This document shows, in pieces, positions 8,130 to 16,138 of a DNA stretch of 50,230 bases. Below the pieces are notes generated by a model. It was not told where the DNA came from and did no database searches. It saw nothing but the letters and a program-made list of their open reading frames with translations. Position 1 is the stretch's first letter; each line of letters begins with the position of its first letter. A program made the translations under genes and the position numbers. The DNA lies in the IMG/VR virus record IMGVR_UViG_3300017706_002620, positions 1-50,230 of that record; one strand, 5' to 3'. Source of the DNA: a virus.

Positions 8130-9590
8130 ATGAGAATTTTAGGAATAAATTGTTTGAATCACGATGCAGCAGTATCAGTAATCGAAGATGGTGAAATTGT
8201 TTTTGCCAGTCATTCAGAAAGATACAGTAGAATTAAAAACGACATGTATTTAAATGACAGTATTATGTCTGAAGCACTTTCTTTCGGAACACCTGATAAA
8301 GTTGCATATTATGAAAGACCGTGGATTAAAAAAACAAGACAACTTTACGCTGGTCAGTACGCAGAGGCTTTTGATCGTAGCAACTTACCTTCTATCTATT
8401 TAGGTAAGTGGTTTGACACAAAAAAGATTAATTATTATGATCATCATAAAAGTCACGCAGCTGCAGGATATTTTACTAGTCAGTTTGAAGAGAGTGTGAT
8501 TTTGGTCGTTGATGGGATTGGTGAGTGGGATGTAGTATCTATATGGCACGCTTGCGGCAATAAAATCAAGAAAGTAAAAAGTATTAAATACCCTCATTCT
8601 TTAGGGTTGTTTTATTCAGCAGTCACTAAAAATATAGGTCTCAAACCTTGCGAAGAGGAATATATTTTAATGGGAATGTCAGCTTGGGGTAAACCAATAC
8701 ATGCAGAAAAACTTCATAATGATTTGTTTTTAAAAGATCACCAAACACTTCGGCTAAAATATAATTTACACAAAGGTTTAGGTACTTATGGTTCTAGCTA
8801 TAAACCATTTGATTTTGCTGCCAGTGCTCAAAAAGTAACAGAAGAAGCCTTAGATAAGTTGCTGTCATACACGAAAAAGATGTTTCCAAATATTGACAAC
8901 TTAGTATATATGGGTGGGTGTGCTTTAAATTGTGTTGCAAATGCAAAAGTAGTGCCAAAATACTTTAAAAATACATGGATAATGCCTAATCCTGGTGATG
9001 CCGGATCTAGTTTAGGCGCTGCCGCGCTATGTTACGGAAAAAAATTAAATTGGACCGGTCCATTCTTAGGGCATGATATAAAGAATAAATACCCGGTTAA
9101 AGAAGCTTTAAAGTTATTGGTAAAAGGTGACATTATTGGTATTGCTAACGGCAAAGCTGAATTTGGACCTAGAGCACTTGGAAATAGAAGTTTGTTAGCG
9201 GATCCAAGAGGTGACGATATTAAAGATCGAGTTAATGTAATAAAACGTCGTCAAAAATTTAGACCTTTTGCGCCCTCGATACTAGAAGAGTTTGCAGATC
9301 AAGTTTTTGAAATGCCTGTAAAAAAAGTTCCTTATATGCAATTTGTTGCCAAGTGCAAGAGGCCAGATTTATATCCAGCAATTTGTCATGTAGATAATAC
9401 ATCAAGAGTCCAAACAGTTAGTAAAAAAGATAACCCGGGTTATCATTCGCTCCTGACAGAATTTTATAAATTAACTGGGTGCCCTATGTTATTAAATACT
9501 AGCCTCAATATTAAAGGCCAACCAATTGTAAATAATGAAAAAGACGCAATAGAATTTCAAAAGCACTACAACATAAGGGTTTTAGTATGA
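8130..9590 (+). CDS. NodU/TobZ-family O-carbamoyltransferase (copy 3, divergent)
   Basis: Encodes 486 residues, shorter than copies 1 and 2. It begins MRILGINCLNHDAAVS, with the usual ATPase-like first strand. The metal motif is HHKSH (His105 to His109), followed by VVDGIGEW. Later come MGGCALNCVANAK and, in the YrdC-like domain, GKAEFGPRALGNRS (about 341-354), with RPFAPS and LLNTSLN. The FGPRALG form is the more common family version; copies 1 and 2 have SGRRALG. This copy therefore belongs to a different lineage and is not part of the recent duplication. It probably carbamoylates a hydroxyl on another glycan position. Its stop overlaps the start of the aminotransferase gene (ATGA). Confidence 0.9.
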   Translation: MRILGINCLNHDAAVSVIEDGEIVFASHSERYSRIKNDMYLNDSIMSEALSFGTPDKVAYYERPWIKKTRQLYAGQYAEAFDRSNLPSIYLGKWFDTKKINYYDHHKSHAAAGYFTSQFEESVILVVDGIGEWDVVSIWHACGNKIKKVKSIKYPHSLGLFYSAVTKNIGLKPCEEEYILMGMSAWGKPIHAEKLHNDLFLKDHQTLRLKYNLHKGLGTYGSSYKPFDFAASAQKVTEEALDKLLSYTKKMFPNIDNLVYMGGCALNCVANAKVVPKYFKNTWIMPNPGDAGSSLGAAALCYGKKLNWTGPFLGHDIKNKYPVKEALKLLVKGDIIGIANGKAEFGPRALGNRSLLADPRGDDIKDRVNVIKRRQKFRPFAPSILEEFADQVFEMPVKKVPYMQFVAKCKRPDLYPAICHVDNTSRVQTVSKKDNPGYHSLLTEFYKLTGCPMLLNTSLNIKGQPIVNNEKDAIEFQKHYNIRVLV

Positions 9591-10174
9591 GTTTTGAAAT
9601 TATTAGAGAATTTGAAAATAGGATCGCTGATTTTTTTGGATCAAAATACGCTATAGCTGTTGATAGTTGTACTCATGGACTTGAGTTATGTTTGCGCTAC
9701 AAGAAAGAAAAACAAATCATGTCGCCTAAAAGAACATATTTATCTGTACCGATGCTAGCAAATAAATTAAATATTGACTTAGTGTGGAAAGACGAAAATT
9801 GGAAAGACTATTACTACATAACCTCTGATATTGTTGACGCTGCTGTATTGTGGGAAAGAAACAGCTATGTTAAAAATACACTCATGTGTATAAGTTTCCA
9901 GTTTAAAAAGCATTTAAATTTAGGTAGAGGCGGTGTAATACTAACAGACAATAAAACTCATGCTCAAGAATTAAAAAAAATGTCATATGACGGAAGAGAT
10001 CCAAATATACCTTGGAGACAACAAAATATAAAAAGTTTTGGTTATCACTACTACATGACACCAGAAACTGCTAAGATAGGTTTGGAAAAAATTGATTCAG
10101 CTATCTCCAGTAAACCTAGACAATGGCTTTTGGAAGACTGGCCAGATTTAACAAAAATGGATGTTTTTAAATGA
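9587..10174 (+). CDS. miniature DegT/DnrJ/EryC1-type aminotransferase
   Basis: Encodes 195 residues, about half the usual length of this PLP-dependent sugar aminotransferase family. The N-terminal part FFGSKYAIAVDSCTHGLELCL matches the cofactor-phosphate binding loop. The PLP lysine segment is SFQFKKHLNLGRGG (residues 103-116), Lys108 by its spacing from Ser103. A C-terminal stretch including KSFGYHYYMTPETAKIGLEKI corresponds to the family's region after the lysine. Missing are much of the large-domain insert and the C-terminal small domain. It overlaps the genes on both sides by four bases, so it is a deliberate short ORF and not a frameshift remnant. With the dehydratase at 15154 it could make a 4-amino-4,6-dideoxy sugar. 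Loss of catalysis is possible. Confidence 0.7.
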   Translation: MSFEIIREFENRIADFFGSKYAIAVDSCTHGLELCLRYKKEKQIMSPKRTYLSVPMLANKLNIDLVWKDENWKDYYYITSDIVDAAVLWERNSYVKNTLMCISFQFKKHLNLGRGGVILTDNKTHAQELKKMSYDGRDPNIPWRQQNIKSFGYHYYMTPETAKIGLEKIDSAISSKPRQWLLEDWPDLTKMDVFK

Positions 10175-10920
10175 TGAATGAAAAAAACTTAGGAGAAATT
10201 TTAGAAGTTTATGTTTGGACATCAAACGTCCAGATGGTTTGCATGCCGGCATGGGCTTATTTGTTTAATAAATTCTGGCCATACAATAAAAAAGTAACTG
10301 TTATAGGTTATGATTTTCCAGATTTTAAATTACCCGCAAATTTTAAATACGTTTCGCTAGGTACACAAAGAGGCCCTAAATTCTGGTCGGATGATATGAT
10401 AAGTTATTTCAGTAACGTGTCTGACGATTTATTTTATATGACAACAGAGGATGGATTCTTAGTTGATGACGTTGATAAAGAAATACAGCATAACGCTGCC
10501 AGAATAGCACCATCAAAAAGCGATTTTGCAAAGCTTAATTTGACAGCTAATTTAAGACAAAGAGCACACACTACTGTCGAAAGGGCGAAGAGATTTGATT
10601 TAATTAAAGCAGACCAAACTGCTGAATATAGAAATAGTTTGCATCACTCTATTTTTGAAAGAGAAAAGTTTTTACATACATTAGTTCCTGGCCAAACTCC
10701 TTGGGAGTATGAATTAGACTTTGAGACAGCCTCAAAATACAATCACGGTATATATGGTACAAGTAAAGAATATGCTTTAAAGGTAGGACATGGTTATAAA
10801 AAAGGTAGAAAAATACCGAATTGGTATTCTAATCTACATGCAAATGTAAGTAGTGTCAAACAACTAAATAAAAGTGACATTGCTTATATTGAAAAAAATA
10901 ATTGGGTACCACCCATTTAA
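10171..10920 (+). CDS. probable glycosyltransferase of unassigned family
   Basis: Encodes 249 residues without membrane segments. Visible blocks include WPYNKKVTVIGYDFPDF, LPANFKYVSLGTQRGPKFWS, MTTEDGFLVDDVD and FEREKFLHTLVPGQTPWEYE. The TTEDGFLVD segment resembles a metal-binding acidic motif in a GT-A-like fold, and the late TPWEYE segment resembles acceptor-site segments in some capsule glycosyltransferases. It overlaps the aminotransferase gene by four bases and precedes the acyltransferase gene by eleven bases, which places it within the amino-sugar set. The identification is inference from motif layout and context, not a firm family match. Confidence 0.5.
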   Translation: MMNEKNLGEILEVYVWTSNVQMVCMPAWAYLFNKFWPYNKKVTVIGYDFPDFKLPANFKYVSLGTQRGPKFWSDDMISYFSNVSDDLFYMTTEDGFLVDDVDKEIQHNAARIAPSKSDFAKLNLTANLRQRAHTTVERAKRFDLIKADQTAEYRNSLHHSIFEREKFLHTLVPGQTPWEYELDFETASKYNHGIYGTSKEYALKVGHGYKKGRKIPNWYSNLHANVSSVKQLNKSDIAYIEKNNWVPPI

Positions 10921-10931
10921 AAGGTTGCTTT

Positions 10932-11465
10932 ATGATAAAAGGATTTGACGTTTTTCTAAATGATGATATACATTTAAAAGAAAAATTGACAATAATTGGC
11001 AACCACGTTGCTATTGACAAAGGATTCTATTGCACAACTAGTTTAAGTTTAGGAAGCTATATTCATATAGGGCCATATACTGTTGTAATAGGTGGGAAAA
11101 ATTCAAAGCTAATAATGAAAGATTTTTCTTTTATGTCTGCTGGATGTAAAGTAGTGGCAGGTTCTGACGATTTTAACGAATCAAATTTAATGGGCCCTTT
11201 GATACCTGATGATATTAAAAAAATATTAACAACAGAGATAATATTTGAAAAATTTGCAGGATTAGGGGTAAACTGTACTATACTTCCAGGCATAACATTA
11301 TCTGAAGGTTCAATTGTTTGTGCCAGCTCGACAGTCACAAAAAATACCAAACCTTGGACGATATACGCTGGTAATCCTGCCCGACCTATTGGAAAGAGAG
11401 ACAAAAACAGAATTCTTTTACAAGAATCTAAAATTAGAAAAAGAGGTAATAATGAAAAAGAGTGA
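10932..11465 (+). CDS. hexapeptide-repeat (LbH) acyltransferase
   Basis: Encodes 177 residues from the ATG at 10932, which has an AAAAGG site about eight bases upstream. An in-frame ATG at 10902 lies inside the previous gene and lacks a comparable site. The product shows the left-handed beta-helix pattern of alternating small and aliphatic residues (GSYIHIGPYTVVIGG, then GLGVNCTILPGITLSEGSI) and ends with the typical NPARPIGKR. Such enzymes transfer acetyl or longer acyl groups from CoA or acyl carrier protein to sugar hydroxyl or amino groups. The acyl carrier protein gene overlaps its 3' end by 14 bases, so acyl-ACP is a likely donor here (inference). Confidence 0.85.
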   Translation: MIKGFDVFLNDDIHLKEKLTIIGNHVAIDKGFYCTTSLSLGSYIHIGPYTVVIGGKNSKLIMKDFSFMSAGCKVVAGSDDFNESNLMGPLIPDDIKKILTTEIIFEKFAGLGVNCTILPGITLSEGSIVCASSTVTKNTKPWTIYAGNPARPIGKRDKNRILLQESKIRKRGNNEKE

Positions 11466-11757
11466 TGCCAGAAATATTATTGTTGAATCAATAAGGAGCA
11501 ACATTGATATAAACAATGATCAAGAAACAATTTTAAAAGAAAACCCAGAAGATTTTGAAATTATAGGGTCACACGACAATATTGACTCACTCGATTTAGT
11601 TAGTATTCTTGTTGATGTAGAAGCACAGGTTCATGATAAATACGGTAAAATTATAATGCTTTCAAGCGACAAAGCAATGTCCCAAAATAATAGTCCTTTT
11701 AGAAACGTAAAAACTCTCACCTTGTTCCTTATTGAAGAGTTTGAAAATGAAAAATAA
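11452..11757 (+). CDS. acyl carrier protein
   Basis: Encodes 101 residues from the ATG at 11452 (AGAGG about eight bases upstream). A longer reading from 11314 would run through the acyltransferase gene in another frame and is rejected. The diagnostic DSLD motif lies at residues 45-48, with Ser46 as the phosphopantetheine attachment site, followed by an acidic helix LVSILVDVEAQV. The protein is slightly longer than a standard ACP of about 80 residues. No phosphopantetheinyl transferase is visible in the window, so a host enzyme must activate it. It overlaps both the acyltransferase and the ketoreductase genes, which argues for a dedicated acyl-loading set. Confidence 0.85.
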   Translation: MKKSDARNIIVESIRSNIDINNDQETILKENPEDFEIIGSHDNIDSLDLVSILVDVEAQVHDKYGKIIMLSSDKAMSQNNSPFRNVKTLTLFLIEEFENEK

Positions 11758-12448
11758 ATCTGTTGTTGTAACAGGCACATCAAAGGGAATTGGGAAGTAC
11801 ATAACCGAACAGTTGCTTAGTTTAGGATACTTTGTTTATGGGTGTTCTAGATCTAACATCGATATAAATCACAAAAATTATTTTCATTTTCAGATTAATA
11901 TTACAAGCGAAAGAGAAGTAGTTGAAATGTTTAAATCAATTAGAAATGATAGTAATCCACCGTTGTACGGGATGATAAATAATGCAGGTATAGCATCAAT
12001 GAATCATTGTATGTTAATGCCGGCACAAACTGTTAAAAATATATTCGAAGTCAATTTTAACGGAACGTTTATTTGTTCCAGAGAGGCATCAAAAATAATG
12101 AAAAAGTACAAGGCGGGAAGGATTATAAACTTCTCAACAATTGCTGTGCCCATGTCTCTAGGTGGTGAGTCAGTATATGCTGCGTCAAAGGCAGCAGTTG
12201 AGACTTTTAGTAAAAGTTTTGCCAAAGAAGTATCGAGTTTCGGAATCACAGTTAACACTATAGGGCCGAACCCAATTAAAACAGATTTAATTAAAAATGT
12301 CAAAAATGAAAAGTTAGAGAATATAATTCAACAACAAACTATAAAAAGATTTGGTACTTTTGAAGACGTAATGAATGTAATAAATTTTTATCTTGATAAA
12401 AATAGTTCCATGATAACCGGTCAAAAAATATATCTTGGAGGGCTTTAG
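11747..12448 (+). CDS. SDR-family 3-oxoacyl-ACP reductase-like protein
   Basis: Encodes 233 residues from the ATG at 11747, which has GAAGAG about eight bases upstream; a TTG five codons earlier is less likely. A classical short-chain dehydrogenase layout is present: TGTSKGIG (residues 9-16) for NAD(P) binding, NNAG, Ser130, and Tyr144-x3-Lys148 in YAASKAA. The late NTIGPNPIKTDL segment fits FabG-like enzymes. Flanked by an acyl carrier protein and an acyl-activating ligase, it likely reduces a 3-oxoacyl group carried on the ACP, or alternatively a keto sugar. It overlaps the ACP gene by 11 bases and the ligase gene by one base. Confidence 0.85.
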   Translation: MKNKSVVVTGTSKGIGKYITEQLLSLGYFVYGCSRSNIDINHKNYFHFQINITSEREVVEMFKSIRNDSNPPLYGMINNAGIASMNHCMLMPAQTVKNIFEVNFNGTFICSREASKIMKKYKAGRIINFSTIAVPMSLGGESVYAASKAAVETFSKSFAKEVSSFGITVNTIGPNPIKTDLIKNVKNEKLENIIQQQTIKRFGTFEDVMNVINFYLDKNSSMITGQKIYLGGL

Positions 12449-13797
12449 TGGATCATTTTGATAATGTTTGGAGTTCTATAAATAGTTGGGACAAAGAAAG
12501 TCTAGCCATTGTTTGTGATAATACAAGATATTCTTACAATAATTTAATTAATAAAGTTTATTATTACGTAAATTTTTTAAATCAAGAAGTTAATGATCTG
12601 CAAGGAAAAATAGTAGCAATCAAATCAAGTATGAGTTTTGATTCAATATGTTTGTTTTTTGCATTATGTAAATGTAAGTGTATCGTTGTTCCTGTTTCTG
12701 AAAATTCTTTTAAAAATATTGAATTTTATTGTGACAAAGCAAACGCTGATTACATTATTGACTTAACAAACAAACATGTTATACTAATTAAAAGGACAGA
12801 CTTATCAAAAAAACATGAATATCTTAATAAAATAAGAGAAAAAAACAAATCTGGTCTTATCGTATTTTCTTCTGGAAGTTCTGGAAAACCAAAAGGTGCG
12901 GTCCACGACATTGACTACATTTTTGAAAAGTTTATAAAACCAAGAAGAAAATTAAAAACGTTATCCTTTTTATTGTTTGATCATTTGGGAGGGATCAATA
13001 CTTTCATTTACGTCCTCAGTAGCGGTGGGTGTCTCGTAATACCTGAAAACAAAACAGTAAATAAAGTACTCAAAACTGTTGAAGAATTTAAAGTTGAACT
13101 TTTACCTACTTCTCCTTCATTTCTAAATCTAATGTTGGCTAGTGAGCTTTATGAAAAATATGATTTAAGTTGTTTGAAGATAATATCATACGGCACAGAG
13201 ATGATGCATGAAAAAGTATTACAAAAGCTAAACAAAACATTTGAAAATGTAACATTACAACAAACGTATGGGTTGACTGAGATTGGTGTCTTGCGTTCTA
13301 AATCGCTAAGCAATGATTCGTTGTGGGTAAAATTAGGTGGAAAAGAGTTTAAAACGAGAGTTGTCGATGGAAAGTTACAAATTAAAGGAAAATCAACGAT
13401 GTTGGGTTACCTAAATGCAGAAAACCCGTTTACAGAAGATGGTTGGCTTAAAACTGGTGATAACGTCGAAGTCGATGGAGACTACTATAAAATACTAGGA
13501 AGGGACACTGACATAATAATTGTAGGGGGACAAAAGGTGTATCCAGCTGAAGTAGAAAACATTATTTTAGACATGAAAGAGGTAAAAGACGTAACAGTTT
13601 TCTCAGAGAAAAATTCTTTGATAGGTTCAATAGTTTGCGCAAAAATAGTACCTAAAGATTTAGGTGTTTCTCATAAAAGACTAAGGTCAGATATTAAAAA
13701 ATATTGCAGCAATAGAATGGAAAAATTTAAAATTCCTGTTAAAATATTATTTGTTGATTCATTAGTTAGCAATAGATATAAAAAAGTTAGGAGTTGA
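12448..13797 (+). CDS. ANL-superfamily AMP-forming acyl ligase
   Basis: Encodes 449 residues from a GTG that overlaps the previous stop by one base, with TGGAGGG upstream. The ATP-binding loop is SSGSSGKPKGAV (Ser141 onward). The A5 motif is YGLTEIG (Tyr274 onward), the A7 motif includes TGD (336-338), and the hinge region GRDTDIIIVGGQKVYPAEVE follows. The catalytic lysine is probably in the last seven residues (RYKKVRS), where other members have a TGKI-x-R motif. The family activates carboxylic acids as acyl-AMP and passes them to CoA, ACP or an amine. With ACP and ketoreductase beside it, loading of a short acyl or hydroxyacyl chain onto the ACP is likely. At 449 residues it is somewhat shorter than the usual 500-550. 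Confidence 0.88.
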   Translation: MDHFDNVWSSINSWDKESLAIVCDNTRYSYNNLINKVYYYVNFLNQEVNDLQGKIVAIKSSMSFDSICLFFALCKCKCIVVPVSENSFKNIEFYCDKANADYIIDLTNKHVILIKRTDLSKKHEYLNKIREKNKSGLIVFSSGSSGKPKGAVHDIDYIFEKFIKPRRKLKTLSFLLFDHLGGINTFIYVLSSGGCLVIPENKTVNKVLKTVEEFKVELLPTSPSFLNLMLASELYEKYDLSCLKIISYGTEMMHEKVLQKLNKTFENVTLQQTYGLTEIGVLRSKSLSNDSLWVKLGGKEFKTRVVDGKLQIKGKSTMLGYLNAENPFTEDGWLKTGDNVEVDGDYYKILGRDTDIIIVGGQKVYPAEVENIILDMKEVKDVTVFSEKNSLIGSIVCAKIVPKDLGVSHKRLRSDIKKYCSNRMEKFKIPVKILFVDSLVSNRYKKVRS

Positions 13798-13799
13798 AA

Positions 13800-14690
13800 T
13801 TGAAAAACTATTTTACTGATGCAGCTGCTCTCGACATTCCGTGGATAGAGTCACCTTTTTTTAATTCGTTAATAAAACATACAGATCATAGTAGCGAACA
13901 AAAATCTTTTATTAAAGATTATGTTGAAAAAGGCTATGTGATTATTGATTTAAATGTTTCCGACGATCAAATTAAGTCTATAAGGCATGATTTAGACTTG
14001 TACATTCAGCAAAACAAGAGCAATCGTCAAAAAAACTACGAGTATAATGATGGCCCCAGACCATTTCAACTATGGAAACAAAGCCAAGCAATCAAAGATT
14101 TAGCAGTAAACAATCAGATTCTAGAAAAGTTAGAGCTACTTTATGGAAGAAAAGCATTTCCATTCTCAACAATTAATTTTTTGAAAGGATCAGAACAACC
14201 AATGCATAGTGATGCAATACACTTCCATACAGTCCCAAATTTGTGGATGGTAGGTGTCTGGGTTGCACTAGAGGACGTAGATGAAAACAATGGAACTTTA
14301 AAAGTAATTCCTGGTAGTAACAAGTGGGGAACGTGGGAGTATCCTAGTTTGAATCTGCCTCATCCAGATGATATAACCGACGGTGAGGTTGTTCTCTACA
14401 GAGAGTATGAAAATTTTATTAGACACTTAATTGTTGAAAAAAACGTTGAACCTCACGTTCTAAATATTAAAAAAGGACAAGCAGTTATATGGGCTAGCAA
14501 CACGTTGCACGGTTCAATAAAGATTGTTGACAACAGTAGAACGAGGTACGCACAAGCAATTCACTATTTCTTTGAAGGCTGTGAAAAATATTATCATCCT
14601 ATGTTCTCTAAAACACGTTTAGGTCTCTATGCTAAAAAATGGTGTGATGAAAATAATAATATATTAAATTATAAAGATGATAACGATTGA
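13800..14690 (+). CDS. PhyH-family Fe(II)/2-oxoglutarate dioxygenase
   Basis: Encodes 296 residues from the TTG at 13800, chosen because TAGGAG lies about six bases upstream; a TTG two codons earlier is also in frame. The iron triad is His136-x-Asp138 in MHSDAIHFH and His237 in NTLHGS. Arg247 or Arg249 is placed to bind 2-oxoglutarate. A double-stranded beta-helix pattern (VGVWVALEDVDENNGTLKV) lies between them. Family members hydroxylate small molecules, lipids or sugars. Context suggests hydroxylation of the acyl chain made by the preceding ligase, or of a sugar, possibly creating the hydroxyl for carbamoylation. The substrate is inferred only. A gap of 30 bases follows. Confidence 0.82.
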   Translation: MKNYFTDAAALDIPWIESPFFNSLIKHTDHSSEQKSFIKDYVEKGYVIIDLNVSDDQIKSIRHDLDLYIQQNKSNRQKNYEYNDGPRPFQLWKQSQAIKDLAVNNQILEKLELLYGRKAFPFSTINFLKGSEQPMHSDAIHFHTVPNLWMVGVWVALEDVDENNGTLKVIPGSNKWGTWEYPSLNLPHPDDITDGEVVLYREYENFIRHLIVEKNVEPHVLNIKKGQAVIWASNTLHGSIKIVDNSRTRYAQAIHYFFEGCEKYYHPMFSKTRLGLYAKKWCDENNNILNYKDDND

Positions 14691-14691
14691 G

Positions 14692-14699
14692 TATAATAT
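14692..14699 (+). promoter_or_regulatory. candidate late or -10-like promoter element
   Basis: TATAATAT lies in the 30-base gap before the cupin gene, 22 bases from its ATG. It is close both to the T4 late promoter core (TATAAATA) and to a sigma-70 -10 box. No convincing -35 element is visible, and AT-rich DNA makes chance matches likely. It would start a transcript running into the dehydratase gene. Confidence 0.25.
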
Positions 14700-14720
14700 T
14701 ACATTAGCAAAGACAATGAA

Positions 14721-15152
14721 ATGAAAAAGATATACTCAAAAGTAGACAGTGATAAATTAATACACGTAATATTTAGAAAAAGTGATTTTCCTAGCAGTGA
14801 TAGCGAAACGCACAGAATTGATATTGCAGAAGACCACCAGTATCTCCAGCTTTCAGCCCTAACTATGGAAAAAGGCAAAACATTTAAGCCTCACAAGCAT
14901 ATCTGGAAGACTGGTGAAAAAGAGTGTATTGCGCAAGAATCTTGGGTAGTTATAGCTGGCAAAGTTAAATGTTTTTTTTATGACTTGAATGATAAGTTAA
15001 TAAGCAATGAGATTTTAAATCCCGGTGATTGTAGTATGACTTTTGAAGGGGGTCACACTTACCTCATTGAAAGCGAGAATACACTGGTTTATGAATTTAA
15101 AACTGGGCCTTACAAGGGTCAAAAACTTGATAAAGTGTTTATAGGTGAATAA
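14721..15152 (+). CDS. cupin-domain protein
   Basis: Encodes 143 residues with a single cupin barrel. His residues in the FKPHKHIW segment and a Glu in QESWVVIAGKVK form the first cupin motif, and NPGDCSMTFEGGHTYLIE the second, with a His at the metal position. The family includes sugar epimerases, isomerases and metal-binding proteins of lipopolysaccharide loci. It follows one of the few real gaps in the glycan block, has a weak ribosome binding site, and ends directly before the GDP-mannose dehydratase gene. A role in sugar isomerisation is possible but not shown. It is longer than, and not obviously a copy of, the cupin at 1668. Confidence 0.65.
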   Translation: MKKIYSKVDSDKLIHVIFRKSDFPSSDSETHRIDIAEDHQYLQLSALTMEKGKTFKPHKHIWKTGEKECIAQESWVVIAGKVKCFFYDLNDKLISNEILNPGDCSMTFEGGHTYLIESENTLVYEFKTGPYKGQKLDKVFIGE

Positions 15153-15153
15153 A

Positions 15154-16134
15154 TTGAAAAAGAAAGCTCTAATAACAGGAATCTCAGGACAGGATGGTAG
15201 CTATCTTTCTGAGTACCTTTTGACTTTAGGATACGAAGTACACGGCATTGTAAGACGCCATTCAGTTGCTGAGAATCAAAATCATAGATTAGTAATGAAC
15301 GGTATTAGTGAAAAAGTAATAACACATTACGGTGACCTGACAGACTACCCATCTTTAGTTAGAATTATGAAAAAAGTTGAACCTGATGAAATATACAATC
15401 TCGGTGCAATGAGTCATGTCAGAGTGAGTTTTGATATGCCAGCGTTTACTATAAGGACAAACGCACTAGGTGTTTTAAATATGCTTGAAGTCTACAGGAC
15501 AATGTGTCCAAATGCAAAATTTTATCAAGCATCTTCTTCAGAGATGTTTGGAAACTCTGTAGACGATGACGGCGTTCAGAGATTAACAACCCCAATGAAT
15601 CCTGTAAGCCCTTACGGCTGTGCAAAAGTGATGGGTTACAATCTTGTTAGACATTATAGAAAAGCATACAATCTTCATGCATGTAATGGCATTTTATTCA
15701 ATCATGAATCTCCTAGGCGAGGTACTAATTTTGTCACCAACAAAGTTGTTAAAGGTGCAGTAATGATTAAAAAAGGGATGTCAGACAAAATGGAGTTAGG
15801 TAATATGGATTCTTTCCGGGATTGGGGCCACTCTAAAGATTACGTTAAGGCAATGCACATGATTTTAAATCACGATACACCTAGTGAGTTTATTGTTGCA
15901 ACCGGACAAACACACTCTGTAAGACAACTCTGCGAGATAGTTTTTTCAAAGCTAGATCTAGATTATAAAGATTATGTAGTCCAAAACCCGAAATACATGA
16001 GACCTGAAGAGCTTAAGTATTTGAAGGGAGATCCGTCACTTGCCAAAAAGTTGCTTGGGTGGAAACCTGAATATACGTTTGAAACAATGCTAGATGAAAT
16101 GATTGAAAGCTGGCAATCAAAATTAACAGAGTGA
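15154..16134 (+). CDS. gmd: GDP-mannose 4,6-dehydratase
   Basis: Encodes 326 residues from the TTG at 15154 (AGGTG six bases upstream); a GTG three codons earlier overlaps the cupin stop and is less likely. The NAD(P) motif is TGISGQDG (residues 8-15), followed by the Gmd-typical VHGIVRRHS. The active site shows SSSEMFG around Glu130 and Tyr154-x3-Lys158 in PYGCAK. The segment FNHESPRRG is diagnostic for the family. The enzyme converts GDP-mannose to GDP-4-keto-6-deoxymannose, the precursor of GDP-fucose, rhamnose, perosamine and related sugars. No fucose synthase is seen. The aminotransferase at 9587 is the natural next step, towards a perosamine-type sugar (inference). Confidence 0.93.
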   Translation: MKKKALITGISGQDGSYLSEYLLTLGYEVHGIVRRHSVAENQNHRLVMNGISEKVITHYGDLTDYPSLVRIMKKVEPDEIYNLGAMSHVRVSFDMPAFTIRTNALGVLNMLEVYRTMCPNAKFYQASSSEMFGNSVDDDGVQRLTTPMNPVSPYGCAKVMGYNLVRHYRKAYNLHACNGILFNHESPRRGTNFVTNKVVKGAVMIKKGMSDKMELGNMDSFRDWGHSKDYVKAMHMILNHDTPSEFIVATGQTHSVRQLCEIVFSKLDLDYKDYVVQNPKYMRPEELKYLKGDPSLAKKLLGWKPEYTFETMLDEMIESWQSKLTE

Positions 16135-16138
16135 ACAA

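Noticed and set aside
11314-11451. Longer N-terminus for the acyl carrier protein
   Set aside because: It would run in another frame through the conserved end of the acyltransferase. The ATG at 11452 has a good ribosome binding site and gives a normal ACP.
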